Source: Aeromicrobium sp. Root495
Lineage (GTDB): Bacteria; Actinomycetota; Actinomycetes; Propionibacteriales; Nocardioidaceae
Assembly (NCBI RefSeq): GCF_001426755.1
Contig: NZ_LMFJ01000001.1
Location: 1,836,467 to 1,900,466, forward strand
Direction of reading: 5' to 3'
DNA: 64,000 nt
Positions 25,970-34,274 of this stretch are shown here, in pieces (position 1 is the stretch's first letter; each line of letters opens with the position of its first letter). The position numbers were made by a program, and so were the translations under genes. A model generated the notes under the pieces. It saw only the letters and a list, made by a program, of their open reading frames with translations. It had not been told where the DNA came from and did not search any database.

Positions 25970-26010
25970 ACGGCCCGGCCTCCACCTGCGTCACAGCAGG
26001 TCGGGGCCGT
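25970..26010 (+). terminator. Hairpin after tRNA-Arg
   Basis: Outer arms ACGGCCC/GGGGCCGT and an inner 6-bp stem ACCTGC/GCAGGT, followed by TCTGCTGT. It begins five bases after the tRNA. Confidence 0.65.
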
Positions 26011-26050
26011 TCTGCTGTCACCGGCCCGCCGGAGCAGGCAGGATCGGGAC

Positions 26051-26446
26051 ATGCCAAGCACCCTCATCGAGGTCCGCACCGCACTGCCCGCCGACACCGA
26101 GATCGCCATGATCGACGCCGTCCACGACTCGCTCGTCGCGGCCTTCCGCATCCCGGCCGTGGACAAGCACGTCCGACTCGTGTCCCACGCTCCGCACCGC
26201 TTCGCCGTCCCGCCCCACCTGGAGCGCCCGGAGCGCTACACGAAGGTCACGATCGAGTGCTTCGCCGGACGCTCGACCGACGCCAAGCGCCGGCTCTACC
26301 GCGAGGTCGTCGAGCGTCTCGAGACGCTGGGCGTCCCCCGCGACCACGTCACCGTCACCGTGCAGGAGAGCCCGACCGAGAACTGGGGCATCAGCGGTGG
26401 CCAGGCCGCGTGCGACGTCGACCTGGGGTTCGACATCGAGGTGTGA
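26051..26446 (+). CDS. Tautomerase-family protein
   Basis: 131-aa protein of the tautomerase/MIF-like superfamily. Pro2 follows the initiator Met, the usual catalytic N-terminal proline. The body has the family pattern, including VRLVSHAPHRFAVP and VTIECFAGRS, and the C-terminal region VQESPTENWGISGGQAA. Substrate unknown. No clear ribosome site; GGATCGGGAC precedes the ATG. Stands alone between the tRNA and the efflux gene. Confidence 0.85.
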   Translation: MPSTLIEVRTALPADTEIAMIDAVHDSLVAAFRIPAVDKHVRLVSHAPHRFAVPPHLERPERYTKVTIECFAGRSTDAKRRLYREVVERLETLGVPRDHVTVTVQESPTENWGISGGQAACDVDLGFDIEV

Positions 26447-26490
26447 CCGAACGGCCGGACCAGGGGTGAGCCATCTCTCCCACCCGCCGA

Positions 26491-26532
26491 ATTGTTTGTC
26501 GAAGCAACTACATGCATGATGCATAGGTAGTT
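26491..26532 (+). promoter_or_regulatory. Palindromic operator and promoter of the DHA2 efflux gene
   Basis: AACTAC (26506-26511) and GTAGTT (26527-26532) flank two copies of ATGCAT, giving a 27-base near-palindrome just before the efflux gene, in unusually AT-rich surroundings. TTGTCG about 18 bases ahead of TGCATA is a possible promoter. A MarR-type regulator is encoded just past the efflux gene. Confidence 0.55.
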
Positions 26533-26559
26533 CCGCCGACGACGTCCGAGAGGTCCCCC

Positions 26560-28023
26560 ATGTCGTTCACTGCCCGCACCGCAGCCAAGGCCCCGCCGCT
26601 GCTGTCGGTCATCGCCCTCTGCTCCGGCGGTCTCGTCGCAGCCCTGACGCAGACGATGGTCATCCCGATCCAGTCCGAGCTGCCGGAGTACCTGAGCACC
26701 TCGCCGAGCAGCTCGGCGTGGGTCATCACCATCACGCTGCTCGCCGCCGCCGTCTCGATGGTCATCACCGGCCGCCTCGCCGACATGTTCGGCAAGCAGA
26801 AGATCCTCGTCATCTCCGCAGGCATCCTGACCGTCGGTTCGGCCATCTGCGCCCTGTCGGACACCCTCGCGCCGATGCTGGTCGGCCGGGCGCTGCAGGG
26901 CATGGCCATGGGCTTCATCCCCGTGGGCATCTCCCTCCTGCGTGAGATCACCCCCAAGCACATGCAGTCCACCGCCGTCGCCGCGATGAGCGCGACCCTC
27001 GGCGTGGGCGGCGCCATCGGCCTGCCGCTCTCGGCGTGGATCGCCGACGTCGCCGACTGGCATGCCCTCTTCTGGGTCTCCACCGCCGTGGCCGTCGTCG
27101 TGCTCCTCCTCATGCTCCTGGCCGTCCCCCACGTGACGGACGCCGCCGGCGGTCGCTTCGACGGCGGAGGTGCCATCGGTCTTGCGGTGGGGCTCACCGC
27201 GTTCCTGGTGGGCATCTCCAAGGCCACGACGTGGGGCTGGGGCGATGCCCGGACCATCGGCGCGATCGCCGGCGGGCTCGTCGTGCTGGTCCTCTGGGCT
27301 GTCTACGAGCTGCGGACCCCGCACTCCCTCGTCGACCTGCGCGCGACGGCGAAGCTGCCGGTGCTCATGACCAACGTCGCGGCCGTCGCCATCGGCTTCG
27401 GCATGATGGCGCAGTCCATCGTCGTGCCCCAGCTGCTGCAGCTCCCGTCGGAGACGGGCTACGGGCTGGGCCAGTCGATCCTGCACGCGGGGCTCTGGAT
27501 GGCTCCGGCCGGGCTCATGATGCTCGTGTTCGCGCCGGTCTCCAGCTCCCTCATGACCAGGTACGGCGCCAAGACCGCGCTCATCGTGGGAGCGATCGTG
27601 CTCGCCGCGGGCTACGCGCTCGGGACGTTCCTGACGGACGCCCCGTGGCAGCTGCTCATCGTGTCGCTCGTCGCCTCGTCGGGCGTGGGCATCGGCTACG
27701 CCGCGATGCCGACACTCATCCTCGACGCCACTCCCCCGCACGAGGCCGGCGCGGCGGTCGGGCTCAACGCCCTGAGCCGCTCCACCGGCACGACCCTCGC
27801 CGCGGCGGTGATGGGCACGGTGCTCACTAGCTCGACCACCACGTTCGGCCCGGCGCAGGTGCCGTCGGAGTCGGCGTTCACGCTGTGCTTCGTGATCGGC
27901 GCCGGGGCCGCCCTCCTGGGTGCGCTCCTCGCGGGCTTCGTGCCCACGAGCCGCCGGCCCGACGACGAGGTCCTGGTCCACGACTCGCTCGGCGACCCCG
28001 AGCCCGCGCACGCCGCTCGCTGA
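26560..28023 (+). CDS. DHA2-type (EmrB/QacA) MFS drug efflux transporter
   Basis: 487-aa proton-driven exporter with 14 predicted membrane segments. Seen: the motif A loop GRLADMFGKQKIL and the motif C-like region ATLGVGGAIGLPLSAWI. Downstream and convergent lies a MarR regulator, and a palindrome precedes the start, so drug-inducible control is likely. Substrate unknown. Confidence 0.93.
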   Translation: MSFTARTAAKAPPLLSVIALCSGGLVAALTQTMVIPIQSELPEYLSTSPSSSAWVITITLLAAAVSMVITGRLADMFGKQKILVISAGILTVGSAICALSDTLAPMLVGRALQGMAMGFIPVGISLLREITPKHMQSTAVAAMSATLGVGGAIGLPLSAWIADVADWHALFWVSTAVAVVVLLLMLLAVPHVTDAAGGRFDGGGAIGLAVGLTAFLVGISKATTWGWGDARTIGAIAGGLVVLVLWAVYELRTPHSLVDLRATAKLPVLMTNVAAVAIGFGMMAQSIVVPQLLQLPSETGYGLGQSILHAGLWMAPAGLMMLVFAPVSSSLMTRYGAKTALIVGAIVLAAGYALGTFLTDAPWQLLIVSLVASSGVGIGYAAMPTLILDATPPHEAGAAVGLNALSRSTGTTLAAAVMGTVLTSSTTTFGPAQVPSESAFTLCFVIGAGAALLGALLAGFVPTSRRPDDEVLVHDSLGDPEPAHAAR

Positions 28024-28036
28024 CCCGCCTCACGAG

Positions 28037-28077
28037 GGACCTGCCTCCGGCACGCCGTCCGGCCCGGGGGCGGGTCC
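28037..28077. terminator. Imperfect hairpin between efflux gene and marR
   Basis: GGACCTGCC pairs with GGCGGGTCC (one mismatch), with an inner CCGG/CCGG stem, between two convergent stop codons. Confidence 0.5.
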
Positions 28078-28085
28078 TTCGTCGT

Positions 28086-28535
28086 TCAGGACGGGCCGGC
28101 GGCCTCGTGGGCGGCCTCGAGGGCGTCGTTGAGCTGGTTCAGGTCGGCCGCCAGTCGACGGACGCGGTCGGCCCCGAGCGTCTCCAGGGCCGTGCGGAAG
28201 ATCTCCCCGCGACGGTCGAGGTCGCGGCGGAAGGCTTCCTCGCCCGCGTCGGTGGACCGGACGAGCTTGCTGCGGGACCCGGACTGCATCTCGAACACGA
28301 CGAGCCCGTGCTCGAGGGCCGACTTCACCTGGCGGCTCACGGTGGACTGCTCGACCTGGAGCACCTCGACGAGGCGACCGATCGTGGACGGCCCCTCGTC
28401 GCGCAGGATCCACAGCAGACGGAACGCAGAACGGTCGAGCTCGAGCCCGGCGGGCGCCACGACGGTGGGGCGACCCAGACGCAGCACCTCGCCACCGATG
28501 TCCTTCAGCAGGTCCTCGGAGATCTCCTCGGGCAC
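28086..28535 (-). CDS. MarR-family regulator next to efflux gene
   Basis: 149 aa from a GTG preceded by AGGAGG at seven bases; a GTG at 28568 is a poorer choice. Winged helix: STIGRLVEVLQVEQSTVSRQVKSALEHGLV, then a wing with GSRSKLVRSTDAG. Convergent with the DHA2 transporter, which it probably represses through the palindrome at 26506-26532. Ligand unknown. Confidence 0.88.
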   Translation of the reverse strand: MPEEISEDLLKDIGGEVLRLGRPTVVAPAGLELDRSAFRLLWILRDEGPSTIGRLVEVLQVEQSTVSRQVKSALEHGLVVFEMQSGSRSKLVRSTDAGEEAFRRDLDRRGEIFRTALETLGADRVRRLAADLNQLNDALEAAHEAAGPS

Positions 28536-28590
28536 CGTGCCGCCTCCTGTCGCCGTCGTCACCTCCACCCTAGGCCCGGACGGCGCGCAC

Positions 28591-28596
28591 TAGATT
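28591..28596 (+). promoter_or_regulatory. -10 box for leaderless EamA gene
   Basis: TAGATT six bases before the GTG at 28603; no ribosome site. Confidence 0.55.
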
Positions 28597-28602
28597 GCCC
28601 GC

Positions 28603-29514
28603 GTGAGCCGTGGACAGCCCGACGTCGCACAGCGTCCCGTCGGCGCGGTGCTGCTGGCCAGCGTCCTCTGGGGCACGACGGGCGTCGTCGCCCACCAGGC
28701 ACCCGAGGGCTCCGACCAGCTCCTCGTCGGGCTCTCGACCTTCGGGTTCGGCGGCCTCCTCCTGCTGGTCCTCGACCCGCGCCCCACGACGAGACTCCTG
28801 CGCGACGCACGCCGCCTCCCCCTCGCCCTGTTGGGCGCCGTGGGCGTGTCCCTCTACGCCTCGCTCTACTACGTGGCGATGGACCGGGTGGGCGTGGCGA
28901 TCGGCAACGTCCTCGCCCTCGGCTCCGGACCGATCTTCGCCGTGCTGCTCGAGCTCGTGGTCGACCGTCGACGCATCGACCCGCGCTGGGCGGCGGCCGC
29001 CGCCGTGACGGTGGTGGGGGTGGCGCTCCTGGCCGGGTCTGCGGGCTCCGCGCCCGGAGGCCGACCCGTGAGCGGCGTCCTGCTCGCCCTGGGTGCGGGC
29101 TTCGGGTACGCGCTCTACTCCTGGTCCGGGGCCCGCCTCATCTCCCGCGGCGCGAGCTCGCGCTCCGCGATGGGCGGCATCTTCGTCCTGGCCTCCGTCG
29201 GTCTGCTCCCGGCCTTCCTCGTCCTCGGACCGGGACCGCTCACGGAGCCCCGCGGGATCGTCGTCCTGGCCTACCTGGCCCTCGTCCCGATGGCGCTGGC
29301 GTACCTGCTCTTCGGGTACGGACTGCGGCGCCTCACGGCGTCGACAGCCACGACCCTCACCCTCGCCGAGCCCGTCGTGGCCACCCTGCTGGCCCTCGTC
29401 CTGCTGGACGAGCGCCTCTCGGGTCTCGGCTGGCTCGGGCTCGCCGTCATCGTGGTCGGGCTGCTGATGGTGGCGCTCGACGAGCGCAGGACACCAGGAG
29501 ACAGGGCAGAGTGA
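28603..29514 (+). CDS. EamA/DMT-superfamily transporter
   Basis: 303-aa membrane protein with ten predicted helices in two repeated EamA halves (the first from VLLASVLWGTTGVVA, the second from SGVLLALGAGFGYAL). Likely an exporter or metabolite permease; substrate unknown. The GTG start looks leaderless. The next gene overlaps its stop (GTGA). Confidence 0.9.
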   Translation: MSRGQPDVAQRPVGAVLLASVLWGTTGVVAHQAPEGSDQLLVGLSTFGFGGLLLLVLDPRPTTRLLRDARRLPLALLGAVGVSLYASLYYVAMDRVGVAIGNVLALGSGPIFAVLLELVVDRRRIDPRWAAAAAVTVVGVALLAGSAGSAPGGRPVSGVLLALGAGFGYALYSWSGARLISRGASSRSAMGGIFVLASVGLLPAFLVLGPGPLTEPRGIVVLAYLALVPMALAYLLFGYGLRRLTASTATTLTLAEPVVATLLALVLLDERLSGLGWLGLAVIVVGLLMVALDERRTPGDRAE

Positions 29515-30248
29515 CCCTCATGGAACAGGTCGCGGACGGCGTCTTCGTCGGTCAGGGCACCGACGTCGGCTGGCTCGCGCTCGTCGACGGCGAGGACGTC
29601 ACCCTCGTGGACACGGGCTACCCCAAGGACCACGGCCGGCTCGTCGCGGGCCTCGCCGCCCTCGGCCGCCGGCCCCAGGACGTGCGCGCGGTCCTGGTGA
29701 CGCACGCCCACGTGGACCACGTGGGTGGCGTAGCCCCCTTCTCGAGGCTGGGCGTGCCCGTGCTCGTCGGCACCGAGGAGCTGCCCAACGCCCGCGGCGA
29801 CGTGCACGAGCAGGCCGCGCCGCTCGACGTCGCCAAGCGGTCGTGGCGTCCCGGCGTCGCCGCCTGGTCGCTCCGCATCATGCGGGCCGGTGGCCTGGAG
29901 CACCCCACCGTCCCCGAGGCGCAGCCGGTCCCCGAGGGTCGCCTCGACCTCCCGGGCCACCCCGTGGCCATCGCCTGCCCCGGCCACACCTCCGGCCACA
30001 CGGCCTTCCACCTGCCCGACGTCGGCGTGGTGGCCACCGGCGACGCGCTCGTGACGGCCCATCCCGTCTCGCGCGTCGACGGACCCCAGCTCATCCCCGA
30101 CTTCTTCGCGCACGCCCCGGACCGGGCCGTCTCCAGCCTGAGCGCGCTCGCCGCGACCGACGCCCGGGTGGTCGTGCCGGGCCACGGGCCGACCTGGCGC
30201 GACGGTGTCGGCCGGGCGGTCGAGCAGGCTCTGAGCCACCGCGCCTAG
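29511..30248 (+). CDS. Metallo-beta-lactamase-fold hydrolase
   Basis: 245 aa. Seen: the metal motif [10 protein letters not shown] (H-x-H-x-D-H), a later GHTSGHTAF His, GDAL with its Asp, and GHGP near the end: a full two-metal site. The GTG overlaps the transporter stop; an ATG at 29520 is an alternative. Its stop codon TAG forms the first three bases of the purT -10 box. Natural substrate unknown (glyoxalase II-like family). Confidence 0.9.
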   Translation: MTLMEQVADGVFVGQGTDVGWLALVDGEDVTLVDTGYPKDHGRLVAGLAALGRRPQDVRAVLVTHAHVDHVGGVAPFSRLGVPVLVGTEELPNARGDVHEQAAPLDVAKRSWRPGVAAWSLRIMRAGGLEHPTVPEAQPVPEGRLDLPGHPVAIACPGHTSGHTAFHLPDVGVVATGDALVTAHPVSRVDGPQLIPDFFAHAPDRAVSSLSALAATDARVVVPGHGPTWRDGVGRAVEQALSHRA

Positions 30249-30251
30249 GCT
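30246..30251 (+). promoter_or_regulatory. purT: -10 box for leaderless purT, overlapping upstream stop codon
   Basis: TAGGCT seven bases before the purT GTG; its TAG is the stop codon of the preceding gene. Confidence 0.55.
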
Positions 30252-30258
30252 GACGCCC

Positions 30259-31464
30259 GTGACGATCCTGGGCACTCCTCTCTCCGACGGCGCCACGCGC
30301 GTCCTGCTCCTCGGCTCCGGCGAGCTCGGCAAGGAGGTCGCGATCGAGCTGCAGCGCCTCGGCGTCGAGACCATCGCCGTCGACCGCTACCCCGATGCCC
30401 CCGCGATGCAGGTGGCGCACCGCAGCCACGTGATCGACATGCTGGACCCGGCGGAGATCCGCCGGGTCGTCGAGCTGGAGGAGCCGCACTGGGTGGTCCC
30501 CGAGATCGAGGCCATCCACACCCCCACGCTGCAGGAGCTCGAGGCCGAGGGCATCACGGTGGTGCCCACGGCCCGGGCCGCCCGGCTCACGATGGACCGC
30601 GAGGGCATCCGTCGCCTGGCGGCCGAGGAGCTCGGCCTGCCCACCTCGCCGTACCGCTTCGCCGGGACCTTCGAGGAGATGTCGGCGGCGGTCGACGCCG
30701 TCGGCCTCCCGTGCGTCGTGAAGCCCGTCATGTCCTCGTCGGGCAAGGGCCAGTCCGTGCTCCGCGAGCCCTCCGACGTCCGGCCCGCGTGGGACTACGC
30801 GCAGGAGGGCGGCCGGGCTGGTGCGGGGCGCGTCATCGTGGAGGGCTTCGTGCCCTTCGACGTCGAGATCACGCTCCTCACCGTCAAGCACGCCGGTGTC
30901 GACGGCGGTGCCGACCTGATCTCCTTCTGCCCGGCCATCGGCCACACCCAGGTGGACGGCGACTACCGCGAGTCGTGGCAGCCGCAGGCCCTGTCCGACG
31001 TCGTCCTGGCCCGGGCGCAGGAGGTGGCCGCTGCCGTCGTCGCCGACCTCTGCGGGGAGCACGGCCGCGGCCTCTTCGGGGTGGAGCTCTTCGTGCACGG
31101 CGACGACGTGATCTTCTCCGAGCTCTCCCCCCGCCCGCACGACACCGGGCTGGTCACCCTCGTCTCGCAGGACCTCTCGGAGTTCGCGCTGCATGCTCGC
31201 GCCGTGCTGGGCCTGCCCGTCCCGGTCATCAGCACCCGCGGACCGTCCGCGTCGTGCGCGGTCCTCGTGGACGGCGAGATCACGGCGCCGCGCTTCGCCG
31301 GCGTGCCCCAGGCACTCGCGGAGCCCGGCACGAGCGTGCGGCTCTTCGGCAAGCCTGCGGTGTCCGGTCGTCGACGCATGGCCGTGACCCTCGCGGTCGG
31401 TCCCGACGTGGAGTCGGCGCGCGCCACCGCACGCCGTGCAGCCGAGCAGATCCACGTCGTCTGA
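30259..31464 (+). CDS. purT: Formate-dependent GAR transformylase PurT
   Basis: 401-aa ATP-grasp enzyme that makes formyl-GAR from GAR, formate and ATP in purine synthesis. Seen: [27 protein letters not shown] phosphate loop, [13 protein letters not shown], and metal-binding [12 protein letters not shown]. High identity by eye to E. coli PurT over the whole length. GTG start, leaderless-type promoter. Confidence 0.96.
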   Translation: MTILGTPLSDGATRVLLLGSGELGKEVAIELQRLGVETIAVDRYPDAPAMQVAHRSHVIDMLDPAEIRRVVELEEPHWVVPEIEAIHTPTLQELEAEGITVVPTARAARLTMDREGIRRLAAEELGLPTSPYRFAGTFEEMSAAVDAVGLPCVVKPVMSSSGKGQSVLREPSDVRPAWDYAQEGGRAGAGRVIVEGFVPFDVEITLLTVKHAGVDGGADLISFCPAIGHTQVDGDYRESWQPQALSDVVLARAQEVAAAVVADLCGEHGRGLFGVELFVHGDDVIFSELSPRPHDTGLVTLVSQDLSEFALHARAVLGLPVPVISTRGPSASCAVLVDGEITAPRFAGVPQALAEPGTSVRLFGKPAVSGRRRMAVTLAVGPDVESARATARRAAEQIHVV

Positions 31465-31506
31465 CCCCTCGGGAATGCCCGACCCGGCTCGCCGCTTGAA
31501 CGTGGC

Positions 31507-32529
31507 ATGAAGAACATCGGCTTCCTGTCGTTCGGGCACTGGACGCCCTCGCCCCAGTCACAGACCCGGTCGGCCTCCGACACCCTGCTCCAGTCGATCG
31601 ACCTCGCGGTCGCGGCCGAGGAGCTCGGCGCCGACGGCGCGTACTTCCGCGTGCACCACTTCGCGCGTCAGCTCGCCTCGCCGTTCCCGCTGCTCGCCGC
31701 AGTCGGCGCGCGGACGAGCCGCATCGAGATCGGCACGGGCGTCATCGACATGCGGTACGAGAACCCCCTCTACATGGCCGAGGACGCCGGATCGGCCGAC
31801 CTCATCTCCGGGGGCAGGCTCCAGCTCGGCATCAGTCGCGGATCTCCGGAGCAGGTCGTCGACGGCTTCAAGTACTTCGGCCACGTCCCCGCCGAGGACG
31901 ACCCGGCCGGCGCCGCCATGGCGCGCAACGCGACCGAGGTCTTCCTCCAGGTGATCCAGGGCGAGGGCTTCGCCCAGCCGAGCCCTCGCCCCATGTTCCC
32001 CAACCCGCCCGGGCTGCTCCCCATCGAGCCGCACTCCCCCGGCCTGCGCGACCGCATCTGGTGGGGCGCCGGCTCCCGTGCCACGGCGGAGTGGACGGCC
32101 CAGCAGGGACTCAACCTCATGAGCTCGACGTTGCTCACCGAGGACACCGGCGTGCCGTTCCACCAGCTCCAGGCCGAGCAGATCCAGATGTTCCGCGACG
32201 CCTGGAAGGAGGCCGGCCACGCCCGCGAGCCCCGCGTCTCCGTGAGCCGCAGCATCTTCGCGCTCACCGACGACCGCGACCGCGCCTACTTCGGCCGCGG
32301 CGGACAGGACGCCGACCAGGTGGGCATCATCGACGGCACCACGGCGCGCTTCGGCCGCACGTACGCCGACGAGCCCGATGCCCTCATCGAGCAGCTCCGC
32401 GAGGACGAGGCCGTCGCCGCGGCCGACACCCTCCTGCTCACGGTCCCCAACCAGCTGGGCGTCGAGTACAACGCCCACGTCATCGAGAGCATCCTGAAGC
32501 ACGTCGCCCCCGGCCTCGGCTGGCGCTGA
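31507..32529 (+). CDS. LLM-class (luciferase-like) flavin-dependent oxidoreductase
   Basis: 340-aa TIM-barrel flavoenzyme of the bacterial luciferase family, using F420 or FMN. Seen: N-terminal strand KNIGFLSFGHW, AAEELGADGAYFRVHHF, IEIGTGVIDMRYENP and ISGGRLQLGISRGS. The ATG has no ribosome site. Substrate unknown. Followed by an OsmC gene with its own promoter. Confidence 0.9.
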   Translation: MKNIGFLSFGHWTPSPQSQTRSASDTLLQSIDLAVAAEELGADGAYFRVHHFARQLASPFPLLAAVGARTSRIEIGTGVIDMRYENPLYMAEDAGSADLISGGRLQLGISRGSPEQVVDGFKYFGHVPAEDDPAGAAMARNATEVFLQVIQGEGFAQPSPRPMFPNPPGLLPIEPHSPGLRDRIWWGAGSRATAEWTAQQGLNLMSSTLLTEDTGVPFHQLQAEQIQMFRDAWKEAGHAREPRVSVSRSIFALTDDRDRAYFGRGGQDADQVGIIDGTTARFGRTYADEPDALIEQLREDEAVAAADTLLLTVPNQLGVEYNAHVIESILKHVAPGLGWR

Positions 32530-32540
32530 GGCCTCCTCGG

Positions 32541-32568
32541 ATTGCGAGCCCACGCAGGTTACGTAGCG
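32541..32568 (+). promoter_or_regulatory. Probable osmC promoter
   Basis: TTGCGA, 16-base spacer, TAGCGT, then a leader of about 35 bases with GAGGAGG before the ATG. Confidence 0.45.
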
Positions 32569-32601
32569 TCGAAGGCATCACCACCCACCGAGGAGGAACC
32601 C

Positions 32602-33048
32602 ATGCCCACACGCTCCGCACGCACCGCCTGGGACGGCGGCTTCAAGGACGGATCCGGCCAGACCGAGCTCACGAGCAGCGGTCTCGCGACCTTCGAGGTC
32701 TCCTTCCCCAAGCGCGCATCGGACGACGGCGGAGGCGCCACCAACCCCGAGGAGCTCCTCGCCGCGTCGCACTCGGCGTGCTACACGATGCAGCTCACCG
32801 CGCTGCTCGAGGAGGCCGGCGGAACGCCGCTCTCGATCGAGACCTCGGCCGACGTCACGCTCGGCGAGGATCCCGACGGCGGCTTCCGCATCACCTCCAT
32901 CCACCTCACCGTGCGCGCCGAGGTCGACGGCATCGGCGAGACCGAGTTCCAGGAGGCCGCCGACGGCGCCAAGGAGAGCTGCCCGCTCAGCAAGGCACTT
33001 GACGGGGTCGACGAGATCACGCTGGACGCCCGGCTCGAGACCGCCTGA
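32602..33048 (+). CDS. OsmC-family peroxiredoxin
   Basis: 148-aa Cys-based hydroperoxidase. The two reactive cysteines are in ASHSACYTM and ESCPLSKAL, spaced as in OsmC. The ATG is preceded by GAGGAGG. Detoxifies organic hydroperoxides (family knowledge). The OhrR-like regulator is 28 kb away, so no local control is evident. Confidence 0.93.
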   Translation: MPTRSARTAWDGGFKDGSGQTELTSSGLATFEVSFPKRASDDGGGATNPEELLAASHSACYTMQLTALLEEAGGTPLSIETSADVTLGEDPDGGFRITSIHLTVRAEVDGIGETEFQEAADGAKESCPLSKALDGVDEITLDARLETA

Positions 33049-33106
33049 CCCGCACGACCACACCCCGTCCTCTCGTCCCACCCGGCCGTCCGTGCCCGGT
33101 GGGACG

Positions 33107-34165
33107 ATGACTGTCATGCGCCAGGCCCTCGCTCCCCACCGGCTTCCCGCCCAGCTGCTCACGGGCGAGCCGGCCGCGTCTCCGACTCTGGCAGTGGGCC
33201 ATCTCGGCGCCGTCCAGTGCCAGGACCACGTGAGTGCTGCCTGGAGCATCGGGCGTCGTTGCGGGGCGTCCGCGGTCGAGGTGGCCGCCGCGCTGTCGGG
33301 CCCCGACGTGGTGCGAACCCACGTGCTCCGCACCACGTGGCACCACGTCCTGACCGAGGACCTCCCGCACCTCGTCGCCGCCACCGGAGCGCGGGTCGAG
33401 CGCCTCGTGGTCACCCACACCGCTCGCCAGGGACTCCCCGAGGACCGCCTCCGCGCCGCCGCTGACGTCGTGGCCCGGGCGGTGGAGGAGTCGCCGGGCT
33501 GCACGCGCGCCCACCTGGCCGAGCGCCTCCACGACGCCGGTCATGCACCGTTGCCGGGCGACCTCCTCGCCCACGTCGTGATGATGGCCGAGCTCGACGG
33601 CCGCGTCGGAGGTTCTCGGCTCACCGGCGGTCAGCACCGGTACCGACCGCTGAGCCTGGCGGCGTCGGCCCTGAGCCACGACGAGGCGCTCGCGTGGGTC
33701 GCGCGCACCTATGCGCGCGGCCACGGACCTCACACGGCCCACGACCTCGCCTGGTGGACGAGCCTCACGCTCACGCAGGCCCGCCGCGCCATCGAGCTGG
33801 CCCAGCTGCGACCCGTCACCCTCGACGGCCGGGAGCTCTGGGTGCTCGAGGAGGCAGAGCCGGTCGACGTCCCGCCCGTCCTCCTGCTCGCCAACTTCGA
33901 CGAGATCATCTCCTACGTCCGCGACGCCCACCTCCGCGCGGAGCTCGGCCCCGGCTACGAGGTGGCGATGCGCGGCTTCGGACTGCTCTTCCTCGACGGT
34001 CGGCTGGCCGGCGGCTGGACCCGCACCGTGAGTGCCGCCACAGTGGAGGTCCACGTCACCACCCACGCCACCCTCTCGCGTCGGCACCGGGCCGCGCTCG
34101 ACACCGAGACGGAGCATTTCGCCGGTTTTCTGGGGCTCGAGGGCTCCCTGCGCCTCACCACGTAG
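33107..34165 (+). CDS. AlkZ-like winged-helix DNA glycosylase
   Basis: 352 aa of the HTH_42/DUF1006 family, whose members (AlkZ, YcaQ) excise alkylated or crosslinked bases. Seen: AVQCQDHVSAAWSIGRR, carrying a Q-x-Q pair where AlkZ enzymes have catalytic glutamines; tandem winged helices; and the C-terminal LLANFDEIISYVRD block. Start between ATGs at 33107 (GGTGGGA just upstream) and 33116 is uncertain. Isolated gene; activity inferred from the family. Confidence 0.82.
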   Translation: MTVMRQALAPHRLPAQLLTGEPAASPTLAVGHLGAVQCQDHVSAAWSIGRRCGASAVEVAAALSGPDVVRTHVLRTTWHHVLTEDLPHLVAATGARVERLVVTHTARQGLPEDRLRAAADVVARAVEESPGCTRAHLAERLHDAGHAPLPGDLLAHVVMMAELDGRVGGSRLTGGQHRYRPLSLAASALSHDEALAWVARTYARGHGPHTAHDLAWWTSLTLTQARRAIELAQLRPVTLDGRELWVLEEAEPVDVPPVLLLANFDEIISYVRDAHLRAELGPGYEVAMRGFGLLFLDGRLAGGWTRTVSAATVEVHVTTHATLSRRHRAALDTETEHFAGFLGLEGSLRLTT

Positions 34166-34274
34166 GGGCACGACGCGCGCCCGGACCAGCCGCCCGGCGC
34201 CTGGCGAGGCGCGCTACCCTGTCAGGAGTTCCCCCTGCACGCGCGCGCACTGAACGGAAGAGGCGATCGAGGCC

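Noticed and set aside
31472-31497. SigR-type promoter before the luciferase-like gene (GGAAT then CTT at 18 bases)
   Set aside because: The -10 is CTT, not GTT, and the match lies only 10 bases from the start codon; a chance match is likely.
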